Source: Synanceia verrucosa (taxonomy: Eukaryota > Chordata > Actinopteri > Perciformes > Synanceiidae). From it: a stretch of 64,000 nucleotides of DNA. Positions 46,807 through 59,345 of the stretch are shown here, in pieces (the first letter of the stretch is position 1; every line of letters begins with the position of its first letter). Made by a program: the position numbers and the translations under genes. The DNA lies in the NCBI GenBank assembly GCA_029721515.1, contig CM056553.1:6454349-6518348 (forward strand), in the 5' to 3' direction. Under the pieces are notes generated by a model. It was not told the DNA's origin, searched no databases, and worked only from the letters and a program-made list of their open reading frames with translations.

Positions 46807-47394
46807 TTATTTATTTTTTTTACAAATTTTAATTGTATTTTACTATGTATATTTACTACTTTTTACTATTTCCCATATTTGTGAAAAGAACAACATGACA
46901 GTTAATTGGTAGAGGAAGCACTGAATTTATAAATCCAGTATTTTCTTCAAAGGTATGAGCTAATATGGAGAGCAAAGTAAGTTAGCTTGGACATAGCTAG
47001 GAATAGCTAACATGGTTGCAAACATGGAGCAGGTGGACTGAACCATTTTATGTAAATGGAGGGGAGGAGGGCGTTGAGAAATGTTTCCAAGACAAATAAA
47101 CTTGTGTTACTTGTAAATAAAATAGATGTGTGACTGTGAGTTTATTACTGATTTTCATATTATTTTGTCAGTATTATAATTGTCTTAGAGGCCCCCTGTC
47201 AATCATGGACCCCTAGAATCCATGCTGATACGTATCTTTGTGCGTTTTTAGTGGTTATACAGTAATTCAGGACATTTTCTAGTGGATATACACCGTAAAG
47301 CTGCGTATCACGTTGGACTACACCACTGCTTTTGAGTTGTGGACATTTGAGGACATCATCTTGTGCTTTGTCAAACACTGGTCAACCTTTTTCA

Positions 47395-47490
47395 CCATTT
47401 TGTAACATTTTATAGACCAAACAACTAATCAATGAATCAAGGAAGTAAACAACAGATAAATCAACAGTCAAAACCATCATTATTTGCAGC
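47395..47490 (-). repeat. hAT-like terminal fragment
   Basis: ACTAATCAATGAATC upstream of ATTATTTGCAGCCCT resembles hAT terminal sequence. It is incomplete. Confidence 0.35.
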
Positions 47491-50338
47491 CCTTCCTTTC
47501 TCCATTTTTGTACTGAACATGGCTTAGATGGCCATGGTGACTTCTGATCTAGCAAATAATTAATTACGTGATGCTTACTGATTAACCTTTATAATACAGA
47601 CAGTCCATCCTATAACACAGCTATTACTTTGTCGACCAAGTGACTGACTGTCCTTGAAAATGACTTTTTTTTTGGCCCTGTCACTCTGTTAGTTGCAAGA
47701 GTAGGTGTCTAGTTTTCCAAATGGTGTGTATATATCAAATTCCTCTAAATTTATTCAAATTCCTTCCTGTCAATCATTCTCTGAGAGCAGATGTCATGTT
47801 TCTCAAACGGCTGATAAAGTGTCTCACTTGGGCCCCAAACTTTCTTTCAGGAAACAAGACTTTCCTAATTTATGACCTCTAAAACGTCCCATCGCCTGCA
47901 GCTATTTTGTGACCGTTAATGAATTGTAATATTGTTTTTGTCATTATTATGAGCTCAGCTCGGGCCACTGAAATCTATAGCTGGGCTCATATGCAGCAGT
48001 GATGGACACCGCGGGTCTGACAAAGACGGCTATTAGTGACAGAGACGGAGGGATAGGGGGAGAAAAAGAGAGCAAAATTGGACTAAAGTGAGCAGCCTAA
48101 TGCCTCCACCAGCAGCTGTCAAGCCATCTCATGGCCCCACTGCTAAATGAACTCCACGGCCCGACTGTTCACACTCCGCCCACCTCCTCCACCCAGCTGT
48201 CTTTCTCTCCTGGTTCCTCCTCCTCCTCTCCTCTCTCAGACATTGGCCACTCCATTCTGCCTGCAAATCAGATCATATTATATTGTCATTTTCCATCTCT
48301 CCCTCCCTCTACATCCTCTCTTACCCTATCACCCCTTTTGCCTTCATCTCCCTGTTCCCTTACAGAAAAGGGCATCCAATGTGATGAAATATGCAAGTTA
48401 AGGGGTGTTGAATTTTCCCACTCTGGAGGTGTAATCCCATCAGATCAGCTGGAGATGTTGAGCTGAAAAAAACATAGGTGACACAGCTGCTTTTCAGTCC
48501 GATTTTTAGCATTTCCAGCATTGCCTTTTGGTAGCCAAAGGAAAACCCATGCAGTAATGGCTGCATTTCGTCATGTTGAGTACAGTCTTTTCCATCTGAG
48601 TGGAGTGACATTTCAATGTCATCAAAGTGGAAAAGTTTCACCAGTCTGCTCAGCTCACGGTGACCTTCCATTTGCGATGTGTCATGTTCACCGCCAAGCG
48701 TAATGGCTTCCATCTTTTAAAGGGAGCTCAAAGACACACACATGAAAAGGTGTAGTATGAACACACGAGACAGAAAGTCACAGGAGCACATGACTTCCTG
48801 GGTGAATGATCATCTTCCAAGGAAGCTTTTTCAGATGCTTTAGGCTGCTTGCTGTGGTCACTCTATTTAATAGAGGAGCTCAAAATGAAAATCTAGACTT
48901 CAATGAGGGAATCGGTTCCCTCATCAGAAATCGCTGTCTCTGACCTTGCAGAGATTAGAGCTTTAACACCCGTGGCCATCGGGTATGAAATAACTATCCT
49001 ATCCCTCTCACCAGTCCACCTCTCCACTCCACCTCTGGGCTCTTTACCAGCAGAATATCAAGAAGTCCTCTCTGAATGCCCCCCAGGGCACGGCTATGCA
49101 CATAATATATCGGGGAGTCTAAACGGAGGAAAACAAGTGGATAAAGCAGGTCCCTGAGGGAATCACGACCACGGCCTGATTGTGTTAGATCCTATGTCCA
49201 TCACCACCAAACGTCGTCGCCTCACTGGGGAAGACCCGTGAACTGCCTCGATGTAAAAGATTGTGAGGTTAGGATTAAATTCTATGGCTTTCAACAAGTC
49301 ACACGGAGGTTCATTACATGAGGGACTGCAGGTGGAGAACTAGCACTGATGGATGGAAATGTAAAAACAAGTGAAATAAAATGTTCATATTATAGAAAAA
49401 AAGGTAACCAAATGATTGACATGCTGTAATTAAATCTAAGCAATGTTCTGTTAAATTTCTGGCAATTTATGTATGAAAGTCTTTTTACAATCTGGATATG
49501 CTGTGATCTTTTTTTATGTTTTCCTAAAACGGGGAACAAAGTAGAGAAATAAAAAAAGCTTATGAGTAAGTAATTAATTCAGTCATAAGTTTTATGAGGA
49601 TTAAAAGGGAATAAAGCAGACAAACATGATAAGGATAAAAACAATTAGCATTTCTTAAAAAAAAATAGTCTTTCGGGGCACTTTTAAGATGCTCAATACT
49701 GAATTCAGAGCATTTCTTTTGCCTCCAAGCAGCTCTTAACATGCTGGTGGCTCACAGCCTAAAATGCTAACGGCGCTAACAAAAGATGTCAGCAAACAGG
49801 TTTGACCTGTGGTTGTGGGAGAAATACAGGGTCAGCATTACACTTCTGAGGCTACGCTATCAGACAGGATAGCATGGTCAACAGGAGAGCAAAGTGATCG
49901 GAGCTATGGCATGCTAACATGCACAATGTTTGATATGTAGCCACCCCGAAGTGACTTCTTTACTCAGGTTGGACTTAAAGCTATTGTTTGTCGTGTTAGA
50001 GAGCTAGCAAAATATGAAACTGTCACGCCCTGCTAAGCTCCACCCCCTCCTTCCCGTCCCATCAGTGCTCAATCCAAAGCCACGCCCCCTCAAACTTCAA
50101 ACGGCCGGGAGAGGAGAGACGTTATGCTGCATCACCGCAGTTTTAAAACGTCCCGTTCAAAGCCAATATATCAACATCATTTTATCACAAATATAATGCA
50201 GACACTGGAGACAAAATGTTATATCCTATAACCTCTTCAGTACAAGCGGCACCCATGACTGGCTTACACCCATAGAGAAGCTAATGTTAGCATTGGGCTA
50301 ATATGCGCTGCAAAAGTAGATAAGTTGGCAAAAATTAC
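47491..50338. other. Gene-poor stretch
   Basis: The 47880-49200 block has higher complexity and several open frames of 60-117 codons on both strands. None resembles a known protein, and none has convincing splice context. Confidence 0.4.
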
Positions 50339-50672
50339 ATCCATCCATCCATTTTCTACTGCTTATCCTCACATAGAGTCGCTGGGGGGCTGGAGTCTAT
50401 CCCAGCTGTCTTAGGGTGAAAGGCAGGGTACACCCTGGACAAGTCTCCAGTTCATCACAGGACACATAGAGACAGACAACCACTCACACTCACATTCACA
50501 CCTATGGACTATTTAAATTAGCCAGTTAACCTAATGGTTAATGGTGGGAGAACCCACGCAGACAGCGGGAGAACATGCAAACTCCACACAGAAAGCCTCG
50601 GGCAGGGAATCGAACCCGGTACCTTCTTGATATGAGGTGACAGTGCTAACCACTACACCACCGTGCCACCCT
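50339..50672 (-). mobile_element. tRNA-headed SINE, copy B
   Basis: The minus strand begins GGGTGGCACGGTGGTGTAGT, then GGTTAGCACTG, then a perfect B box, GGTTCGATTCC. The body contains GGAGTTTGCATGTTCTCCC and GGTGTACCCTGCC, and the end is a GGAT repeat. It is the best-preserved copy here. The A- and B-box spacing fits an internal pol III promoter. Confidence 0.85.
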
Positions 50673-53234
50673 GCAATCATTATATATTTCATGAAAATAA
50701 TAAAGCTAAACTAATAATTACCTGTCCAACAGGACGAAAGGAACTTGCATCAATTTTAAGTATCTTCAGATGTCTCAGTGTCTCCACCGATGTTCACTCT
50801 CTTTTGTCCTCTTAGTTTTATCCAGAGCTTTGTCTCAGTCTTTTCTGCCTCCCTCTTTCTTCTCTTTGTCTGTTTAGCAGGGTGAGTCATCAGAAGTAAT
50901 ACTGGAAGTGATATTTTTGGCTACATTTTCTCTGCCATTGTTCCCTACAGAACATATTCTCCTGCTAACTCTGTATTTCTGCAGAGGAGTGTGCTGGATA
51001 TTTCCAGAAACAGTGGGGAGGAGGGAGGGACAGAGGGGGGGACATGAAGGCATCTGATTGGTTCTTTCCATTCTGACCAAATGGCAGAGATTGGTCTGAG
51101 ACTTTACAGGCCTGCAGCTGCCACAGAGGTCTGATTCTTTTCCTTCCTTTTTCGGAACACAAAATGTATTGATTGCTCTCAAGATGGAAGGACCATTTCA
51201 TCCAGTATAACAAAGTGTTTCTGAAAAGAATGACAGACTATAGCTTTAACTCTTCTATAGCTTTAGGTTACATTAGATTTACATTTGTTGCTATGTTAAA
51301 ATATATATATATATATATAACCTTTCAGGATTATGTGGGTTTTAGGAGAAGTTACTTCTCAGATGGGAAGGTCCAGGTAGCTCTCTGGTGCCACAGCTTC
51401 TGGCTTTCAGTCTAGACCTTGCAATATCCAATTAGAACCTGCTTTTTTAATTTCCTCATCACCCATGGGAGAAATTAGTCAACCGCTTGCCTTCCCCATA
51501 ACGAGGTCAAAGCACACGGTCAGCAGCAAAGTGCCCCTTGCAGCAGAAAAGGATCCATTATCTTCAGCAGATAAGAACCTCACAGTTCTTGGCCCTGAAC
51601 CCAAGTTATTATATTCAAGGATGGGCCCTCCCATTTCTTTGTGTGCCAACTTATGTTAGATGTAGCATAAAGTGGTATGACTTATTGAGTTATGAAAGGA
51701 AGCAGACAGTGGATTAGAATGTGATTTCTCACTCTCAATCTATATATCTTATTTATTGTTAAGTCGTTGTTATGGAGACGTAATGACATAGTTTGACTTG
51801 AGTAAAAGTTTCTCAAAACTCTGCATCCATATAATTAGTTGGAATTCTTTATTGCAGCCTTTCACAACATAGCCTATATTTCTTTTAGGTTCAATTGCCA
51901 ACTGTTTTGATCTGTCTTCTTTCAGATTGCATATGGCTGCCTTATGAATGAAGAATAGCAGTTTGAATTCTGCAAGATTTTGGATTATAGCCTAAAGATT
52001 GTTTTCCGTTGCTGTGGGATATTGAAAATCCTTTTTTCATTAAACACTTTGCAGTTCTCTTGTGTGAAAGGAGCAGCGGTATGTCAGCTGCATACAGGCA
52101 GCTAATAATATCATTTCAGTATGCAAATTTCCTCAAGAGTGGAGTTTATTTTGCAATGGCCAAGGGCCTGTCCAAGTCCACTCTGCACAGGGAAATAGCA
52201 CTAAAATATACCAATATTTATAGCAAGCACATTCAACTAACTTTACAAACAGCTAACAGCTGGAAGGTGTAGGTGTTTTATCTGTCAGTTACATACATTG
52301 TGATGTTGATTCGGGATGTCAGGAAAAAAAAAATGCTTCCGTTTAAATCTGGGATGATTTTAGAGATTAAGTAATTACCATGTCTGTGAAGAATGAATTA
52401 AGTCTATTATTTGTGTTTGGTGAGAGCTGACAGTCTTCAGGAGAGTTTCTGTGGATCATTTTGGCAGTAGAGGCAGCTAGCTGAAAACAGTCAAGAGTTC
52501 GTCGTTGGTAAACAGCAATTTTATATGTGACTGAATGTGTTGTTCGATGCAATTAAATTGATTTTGTTGCTTATTGTTTGTCTGACCGACCTTAGCAGGG
52601 CTTTAGATGTGCTGCTGTTTGAGTACTAGTGAGTGAGGTCAAACGTACAATCAACTTGAACCATATCAATGTCATCTATCAGCAACAAAGCTTTTCAGCC
52701 ATGAAAGATTGATTGTTATTTTCACCTTTTTAAGGCAGCCACATTATTTTTGCTCCCTGACAATAAGTATAAGAATATTGATCTGCAAAATACAAATAAT
52801 TAGTTTTAAAAATATGTTGTTCTGCGTCTTTGCCGTGGAGGATTCTGCATCATAACCAAACTGCTTGGCTGATTGCCTTTACTAACATCACACCATTGCT
52901 TTGCGACCTTCACCCTTCACCCCTCCCCTTCCCTATAAGCAATCAATAAATATGCTCTTTCAAGTCATGATGGGAAAATCAATCTGAGGATTGTTTTTCT
53001 TTCCTCCTCCCACCATCTCCCTCTACCATTGCTTGTGTCTCCTCACCCGCTACGTTTCTCACAGTGCCTCCAAGGACCGGTTGTGAAAGTGGAAAGTATT
53101 TTCAAGGACTGCTCTGGATGCGATTGAACGGGGAGATTAATGAAGCTTGACAAACATAAGACATGTGCAGCACAGGAGAGCAATGGATGCAGTTTGACTG
53201 TTATTTCTGACAAGTCTCACACGCTGCAAAAAAT
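50673..53234. other. Gene-poor stretch
   Basis: A TA repeat lies near 51300-51319. No coding or RNA gene was recognised. Confidence 0.4.
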
Positions 53235-53520
53235 GCCTGAAAGGGGACTTATTGCGAAAAACTGCCATTTTCAGTGCTTGCACATACAGTTGGCCTACCG
53301 ACCCATGGAGTGTGAAATAAGATGACCCAGTTGTTTTTTTTTTTGTGTGTGCTGTCAAGATCAGAAAACATGTCAGTCAACAAGCCTTTCAGATTCAGCT
53401 CCTCTTTCTCCATCACATGCATGCTCATTAGAATATATCACCCTTTGCAAATGTGCATCAGGTGTTTTCTCACAAGCCAAGCAGAGCTTGACTTAAAGCT
53501 TGACTTAAAGGGATCAAATG
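53235..53520 (+). repeat. Dispersed repeat family R, copy 2
   Basis: Homologous to 42464-42760. It begins CTGAAAGGGGACTTATTGCG and ends CTTGACTTAAAGGGATC, with a short CTTGACTTAAAG duplication near the end. Confidence 0.5.
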
Positions 53521-55037
53521 TCACACAAAAATCCATTTTGTGATGAGTTAGCATCCTGTAAGGAGCTACTGCGGCTATGGCTGTGTTTGTGAGACTATAG
53601 TGTGAGACGTCACAGAGACACCGCTGACATTCAAATGCATGAATCATTTATTCGGTGTACATGTATGTCTTCACTGTGAGAGTGCCCTGAGACTGATCAC
53701 ATCACTGCAATATATAGAACTGTTCAGATGGGTGAGACTCACATATAACAGGGAAACAATCTAATGAAGCCTCTTGGTGGAAAGTTGTCCAAAGCAGCAA
53801 ATCAAGCTGCTTCTGTCCAGTAGGTGGAAAGTGCTCAGCTGTGACCTTTTACCTGTTACTGTATATTTAAAATAAAAATCAGTCTCCAAACAGGTACAGG
53901 CAGGCAAAAAATAGTGGAAAATCTGAATAATAGAGTGGAGAAACATGAATGCAGATGCTTCTATACAGGGCAGGAGGAGTCACTGAATCATTCAGTGAGT
54001 ATGGAAGTGATAGGTGAAGACCTATATGGACGATTTTAGAACGTGTTAGACAGCGCTACCACTGTCATTTCAAAATAGGTTTGGGAAAATCAAAATCAAA
54101 AAAACACAGAGGAGAACACACAGCCACAGAGGAGTTGACAGATCAAAATATATTTGTTAGTATTGCATCACACTTGTCGGAGCTGCACGGTTCCTGACCT
54201 GCAATGATTTATGTGCGTATAACGCTGAAGTTACACTTCTGCTGGGGTCCGCGTGACATAAATCATGTAGCGTGGTAGCATAGCAATCAGCTGTGCACGT
54301 GTGGAATGTGCTAATTTGATTTCGCAGGCAATGCACATTATGCTTGTAGGGCGCTTGCACACTTGGGCTGGAAATGGGTCACTTAAGAATATGGATGTGT
54401 GCAGAAAAAGTCCAAAGATTAGATTAAAAACTGAAATTAACATGAGGGTCTGTAAAGGAAATGGTTGATATCACGCATCAACAAAGATTTCTGTTTTTCA
54501 TACATTAGCATTAAACATAAATTCTGTAAAAGATATTACTTTGTCAACACACACTACAATGCTCATATAGGATATGCAGTAGGCACACCACAGCTGACAT
54601 TTTTTATTACTGAGCCACTAAACAATTAGGAATACCTTCAATATAAAAAAGTGGTATTATGCTTAAACATATATATACATATATATATATATATTATCAT
54701 CAACCTTAATCAGGAGCATTCACCTTTTCACCGCAGGAATGTCTATACATGTCAAACCCATGAATTCACCTTAATGCCCAGACAGTGAATAATTTAGCAG
54801 CCAAGTCATACACTCTGCAATGAAATTATTCACAATGAAATAACCAGTTACATCAGAATATAGTTGCAGCCTTATGGCAAGCAGATCTTGCTGAACAATC
54901 ATGACAATAGGCTGTAACCTGTTATCAGCATTATTTTATTATAGTCTCATATTTTTTTCCATAACGTAGAATGCAGACATTGAAAAACAACCATGACTGG
55001 GAAGGAATATAATGACTATCTTGCAATGTTATTTGAT
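53521..55037. other. Gene-poor stretch
   Basis: No coding or RNA gene was recognised. An AT-rich microsatellite lies near 54668-54694. Confidence 0.4.
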
Positions 55038-55423
55038 GGTTGCATCCGAAATCTCATCCTATACACTACATAGTCAATATGTGTACTATCATTCAACATA
55101 CTTTTGAGCAAATAAATGTAGTTTGCATATTTTCGGACACACTGCTTAATGTGGAAGTGACGCACTTCCTGAGAGCCCCTTGTCGGTTGAATTGGATACG
55201 CGTAACCGTGGTAACCCGTGTCAACCTCACCTCTTCCAGCAATCTGTGATATTAATACATCTAATAATAATAATAATCTAATAATACACCCTTGATATGT
55301 TATTATTATATATGTTAATAACTGCCATTGGGTTCATACTAAGGTTTCGGACAAACTAAAAAAATCTCACATACTGTTTTAGCATGCTCAATAGCACGTT
55401 AATATGGAATTTCGGATGCAGCC
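55038..55423. mobile_element. MITE with GGYTGCATCCGAAAT inverted ends
   Basis: GGTTGCATCCGAAAT at 55038-55052 and ATTTCGGATGCAGCC at 55409-55423 are inverted repeats with one mismatch. The 386-bp element has a GAT on both outer sides, a possible 3-bp target duplication. There is no transposase. Confidence 0.7.
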
Positions 55424-55936
55424 GATGTCTTGACCTAACTTAGTGTCTGCTGGATGGATGCTATGGGCAGTAGACTGTACTGGATTGTTTTTTTTTTTCC
55501 TGTAAAAAATTCTATCCACATGAACCTAAAATGATGCAGAACCCTTTTATTTTTTTCTTTATTAAGGTAGCTTCAGTCCAAATTGAGAAAGAAAGTGTCC
55601 GGTTAAACTGAATGATATGATGCTGGATGCTCATTTGCTCACCTGCCAAACAGGACAGGTGGGCTAATACATTTGTTTAACACTGTTTGTGGCCGTATAT
55701 TCACATCAGAGATGCTCCACTGACAACAATTTGTATGATTTTAAATTTGGACTCGGAGGTATGAATATGCACTTTTAAGAATTTAAGGAGATATTACGGT
55801 TTAAAATAATGATCTGATTTTGTAGAAAAGCATATTTCTGTGTAATTATATATTTCCAATGAAGTGCTTCTTTGATATGTAGTGAAATCATTTTAAAACA
55901 ACTTGTTGATGATTGTATGTGAGTGTGTGTTAGTGT
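55424..55936. other. Short gene-free spacer
   Basis: AT-rich. Nothing recognised. Confidence 0.4.
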
Positions 55937-56946
55937 TAGGACTGCACTATTAATCAAATTTTAATCACGATCGTGATTTTGGCTGTCATGATTAAATTAA
56001 GATAATCGTCGCAATATTAACATTTAAAAAGTGGGCTCTGTTGCATGTTAAATAAAGCACTTTCTCAACCCAGTATTTAGCCAACCACCAGGGGGCGAAG
56101 GAAAGGTTAGGGCTTCATGTAAAGAGCTGAATGTAAACAGTGAAGGTACGGCAGCATCTGGAGGTGAGGAGCTAGTGCCTCGTAAGGGGTCGACGGTATA
56201 GCCGGTTTCACACTGTCGAGCCAGACCGGGCCAGGGCCACTAGGGGGCTACCTCAGTGCTAATAGCCTTGGGCCACAAGCCCCATGCCCCGAAACCATTG
56301 TGTTCACACTGTCGGGCTACTAGCCCCTCCGGTTTACGTCCCCATTTGAGAAAACGTCACTGACACAACGCATTATCAAACAGGATAGGTTTGATAAGTT
56401 TGATAAAGAAAGAGAGAAGCTGTTACGGAGGCTGCATGTGGGATGACGGCAAAGAGCAATCAAATTACAACAGGAACGGTGACTGAGAGCCAAGGCATGG
56501 AAACACAAAAGAACTGAGGTATGTAAACCATAAAACAATCCGTTCATAATGCCAGCTATACTACATCCTCACAAGGCTGTATAGAAGATAGCTCACTAAC
56601 TGATAGACTATTTGTTTACATCGATAGTAGTAGGAAGTGACGTAGCTTTGCCTTTTCCTTGACACCATCGCTAGCCCTGCTTTGGTCCTGCTTTGGTCCT
56701 GCTTTGGCCGTGCTTTGGCCCGTGATTTAGGTGGGGCCAGAACCTGGCCCTGCAGTGTGAAAGCACTTAGCACCGACAAGCCCAGGCCCAGGCTGGCTCA
56801 GTGTTTGGCTCGATAGTGTGAAGCCTTGTTTACGTACAGTTTGATTAAAAAAGAAAGTGCAATTAAAATATATATTTTACCTAATATAATGAATAATCGT
56901 GGATAATAATCGTGATTATCATTTTGGCCATAATTGTACAGCCCTA
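55937..56946. mobile_element. hAT-like element with perfect 8-bp target duplication
   Basis: GTTAGTGT at 55929-55936 and 56947-56954 flanks a 1,010-bp element starting TAGGACTGCACTATTAATC and ending GTACAGCCCTA. Subterminal ATCGTGATT motifs occur at both ends. No hAT transposase remains. A second element is nested at 56204-56825. Confidence 0.85.
56204..56825. mobile_element. Nested element with GGYTTCACACTRTCGAGCCA ends
   Basis: GGTTTCACACTGTCGAGCCA at the left and TGGCTCGATAGTGTGAAGCC at the right are inverted repeats with two mismatches. The interior repeats the end theme (TTCACACTGTCGGGCTACTA) and holds a short array of CCTGCTTTGGT units near 56680-56720. There is no transposase frame. 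The superfamily is unknown. Confidence 0.65.
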
Positions 56947-56954
56947 GTTAGTGT

Positions 56955-57430
56955 GTTAAATTAAACATCAAAGAGGTGAGAAGCAAAGCTGAGTTGATCA
57001 TTTCACTATCTTCACATGTTGAGTGCAGATAGAGAAAGAGATCTCCAGTTTTCTACTGTTGAGCAGAAAAACTTTTTCACCATCTTACATCACCCCCCAT
57101 TCAGAGGCCAAGTGATATGAATATGTAAATGTAAAATTGAAATAAAGTAATACTATATACAAATATTTACAAAAAATCTGATCATGCCGGCATGATCATA
57201 AGCCCCACAGGGAATTATTAATTGAATTATTTACAGTCTGCTGAAAAAATACTAATGTACAACATCTTGAAGTTGCTTGAAAGGCAGGATTGTCATTAGA
57301 ATTTGAACTAAGGAAGGTGAAATCACTGGGAGTAAATGCCTAAAAATGACTATTTCTAGTAGTTAGTTTAGTTTGTTAAGGTTGAAATAAAAGGTTGTCT
57401 TAACATGTATCCAAATATTCTGTCATTTAG
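56955..57430. other. Short gene-free spacer
   Basis: AT-rich. Ends with a plausible 3' splice acceptor (CTGTCATTTAG) at 57430. Confidence 0.4.
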
Positions 57431-58796
57431 ATTAACATGGGTGACAAATATCCACCAAATGACCAGGCCAAATCAAAGCCTTCCCGTAAAGGGAAATGGG
57501 AGGATTATAGTCCAGATGGTATCATCAGGTCAGTGTTATATGTTGCTGTTAATTGTTGCACCAACTGTAGTTGGTGAGAAGATTCTGGAGATTCAAACAG
57601 GTTCTCTTCTTTTATACAAAAGGCAAAACAGTGGCAGTCCAGACAGGAAGAGGAGGAGACTGAAGACAGAAAGTATAGAAGAGTGGCTCCTCTGCGGACC
57701 AGAGAAAAAAAGGCTGCAACCAGGAGGAGATCCAGTTTCACCAGGAAGGGGAGAGAAGTGGAGAGAAACGTCCAGCAGACAGAAAAAACTGTGGATGAAG
57801 AAGAAAGCAACGCAAAGGATAGCCTACACAGGGTGAAGTGGAAGACCAAGGGACACAAAAGAAAACTTGTGGACCTTCAACAACATCTTCTACCCCGCCA
57901 GTTGGATCCTGCTGCTCGGACGGTGGACAAGAAGTCGACACCAGTAGACAACCGTTCTTTTAAGAACAGGTGTCTCTAAGACGTGACTTACAGGGGACAG
58001 AAAAGACAAACTGCGGACCTTCGAGAACTTCTTCCACCCTGCCAGTTGAATCCTGCTGCTCTGACAGCAGTACAAGGAGTCGACACCAGGAGACAACCTG
58101 TTCTTTTAAGAACAGGTGTTGCTGCAAGGTGACTTATAAGAGACAGAAAGACAAATTGCGGGCCTATGGGAACTTCCGCCCCTTGCCAGTTCAATCCTGC
58201 TGCTCTGACAGTGGACACCAGGTGACACCTGGTCTTTTGGGAAAAAGATTTGGAGAGGAAGGACTCAAAGGCGAGGCTTTAACAGGACACTGACAAAAAC
58301 AGCTATGTTATTTTATAGTTACATACAAACATCTTATTATCTGTCCATCTAAGTCTCAAATTGGTTCATATCTGGTCTAGAATAAACTGTGTTGGCTTTG
58401 CCATCACCAGGTAATGACTGTTTCAGTCACACTTTGATGAGTGTTGAACTGAAATGGAACCAGGTTCAGTTTTCATTCTTAACCTCTTTGTGAATAATTT
58501 CTCATTACACGGGTTATTCTTTGACAAAAGAAGACCAACCCAGATAGAGCACAGTGGACCTCATTTTAAAGGAAGTAGGAACCCACAGAAGACGGGTCAC
58601 TGTCAGTAGTCTTGCTCATTTCTTAATTTCTTTATTTCTTTCTCTATTTGGAAGCAGCATTGCCTCTTCTCCATCTCACCAAACAGAAGACGCCTTGATG
58701 ATACCACCTCCTTCCCACCAAGTAGCCTCAGCTCGCGAACACCTGGGAGGTGAAAAGCACAGGGACTCCGGGGAAGAAGACGAGTTAGTAAAATGA
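57431..58796 (+). CDS. Possible unrecognised spliced gene
   Basis: A segment 57431-57528 has an acceptor before it, an ATG at 57437 and a GTCAGT donor. It encodes MGDKYPPNDQAKSKPSRKGK, then WEDYSPDGII. A 94-bp, T-rich putative intron follows. Depending on which AG is used (57622, or the CCAG a few bases later), the next exon reads either RKRRRLKTESIEEWLLCGPE or a more acidic/basic frame, EEEETEDRKYRRVAPLR, that stays open to 57979. A third open segment after TTTGGAAG near 58655 ends SGEEDELVK at 58796. The sequence is charged and lacks known domains. I do not recognise it. It may be a lineage-specific gene, a pseudogene or a lncRNA. Confidence 0.25.
57835..58250 (+). repeat. Tandem repeat, three units of about 145 bp
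   Basis: Units start near 57835, 57980 and 58127. Each has GACA(C/G)AAAAGA, a CCAGTT(G/C)(G/A)ATCCTGCTGCT block and a GACACCAG block. Units 1 and 2 also carry GTTCTTTTAAGAACAGG, whose GTTCTT-TT-AAGAAC core forms a hairpin. Unit 3 is shorter. The units are not in the same reading frame. Confidence 0.75.
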
Positions 58797-58847
58797 CTTA
58801 ATGGAGGCATCCAAATGAGGAAGGAGAGAAGCTTGGAAGACACGGAG

Positions 58848-58885
58848 GAGTTTGTATGTTCTCCCCGTGTCCGCTTTGGTTTCAT
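58848..58885 (+). mobile_element. SINE body fragment
   Basis: GGAGTTTGTATGTTCTCCCC followed by GTGTCCGCTTTGGTTTC matches part of the SINE body seen at 16090-16455 and 50339-50672, here in plus orientation and without head or tail. Confidence 0.5.
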
Positions 58886-58955
58886 CCCACAACAAAAAAA
58901 CAGGTATAAATAAATACAAAGTAATGAATACTTGAACTGATGTTATTGTCATGTA

Positions 58956-59205
58956 CACTAACCGGCCACTTTAATAGGTACATCTTGCTCGTAAAAGGAT
59001 GAACCCTGTTTTTAGAACTTCCTTATTTTTTCATGACATACTTTCAACAAGGTGTTGGAAACAGATTTTGGTATGTTATGGTTGTCAAGCATAGCACATC
59101 TCTGGTAATGCATTTTGGGCAGAGTTACCGTTGTGCAAATTAGCGCATTAACACAGATTAATCTACTAACCCTAATAATAATAATAATAATAATAATATA
59201 GGTGA
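58956..59205. repeat. Repeat fragment and ATA microsatellite
   Basis: ACTAACCGGCCACTTTAATA and the following GGTACA are a widespread fish repeat motif (from memory, family not certain). An AAT/ATA trinucleotide run lies at 59171-59202. Confidence 0.45.
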
Positions 59206-59345
59206 ATAATAAATAAGCCAGTGTTTTTCAGTGTTTTTCCTCAAAACCTGTTACTTAAACAAACAAATCAGTGTGATCACAGCACCCACTCGCACTGACT
59301 ACTGCAATTTGACATTTATCTATCATGTGTGCTGCTTGTCAACAG

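Larger units (their letters stand above)
44977..47394. other. Gene-poor stretch with microsatellites
   Basis: Contains a GT/TA compound repeat at 45102-45155, a long T run near 45172 and a TA repeat at 46763-46802. No coding or RNA gene was recognised. Confidence 0.4.

Noticed and set aside
48131..48713. Open frames of 111 and 117 codons on opposite strands
   Set aside because: The plus frame is a CT-rich low-complexity Ser/Pro run. The minus frame has no recognisable motif or start context.
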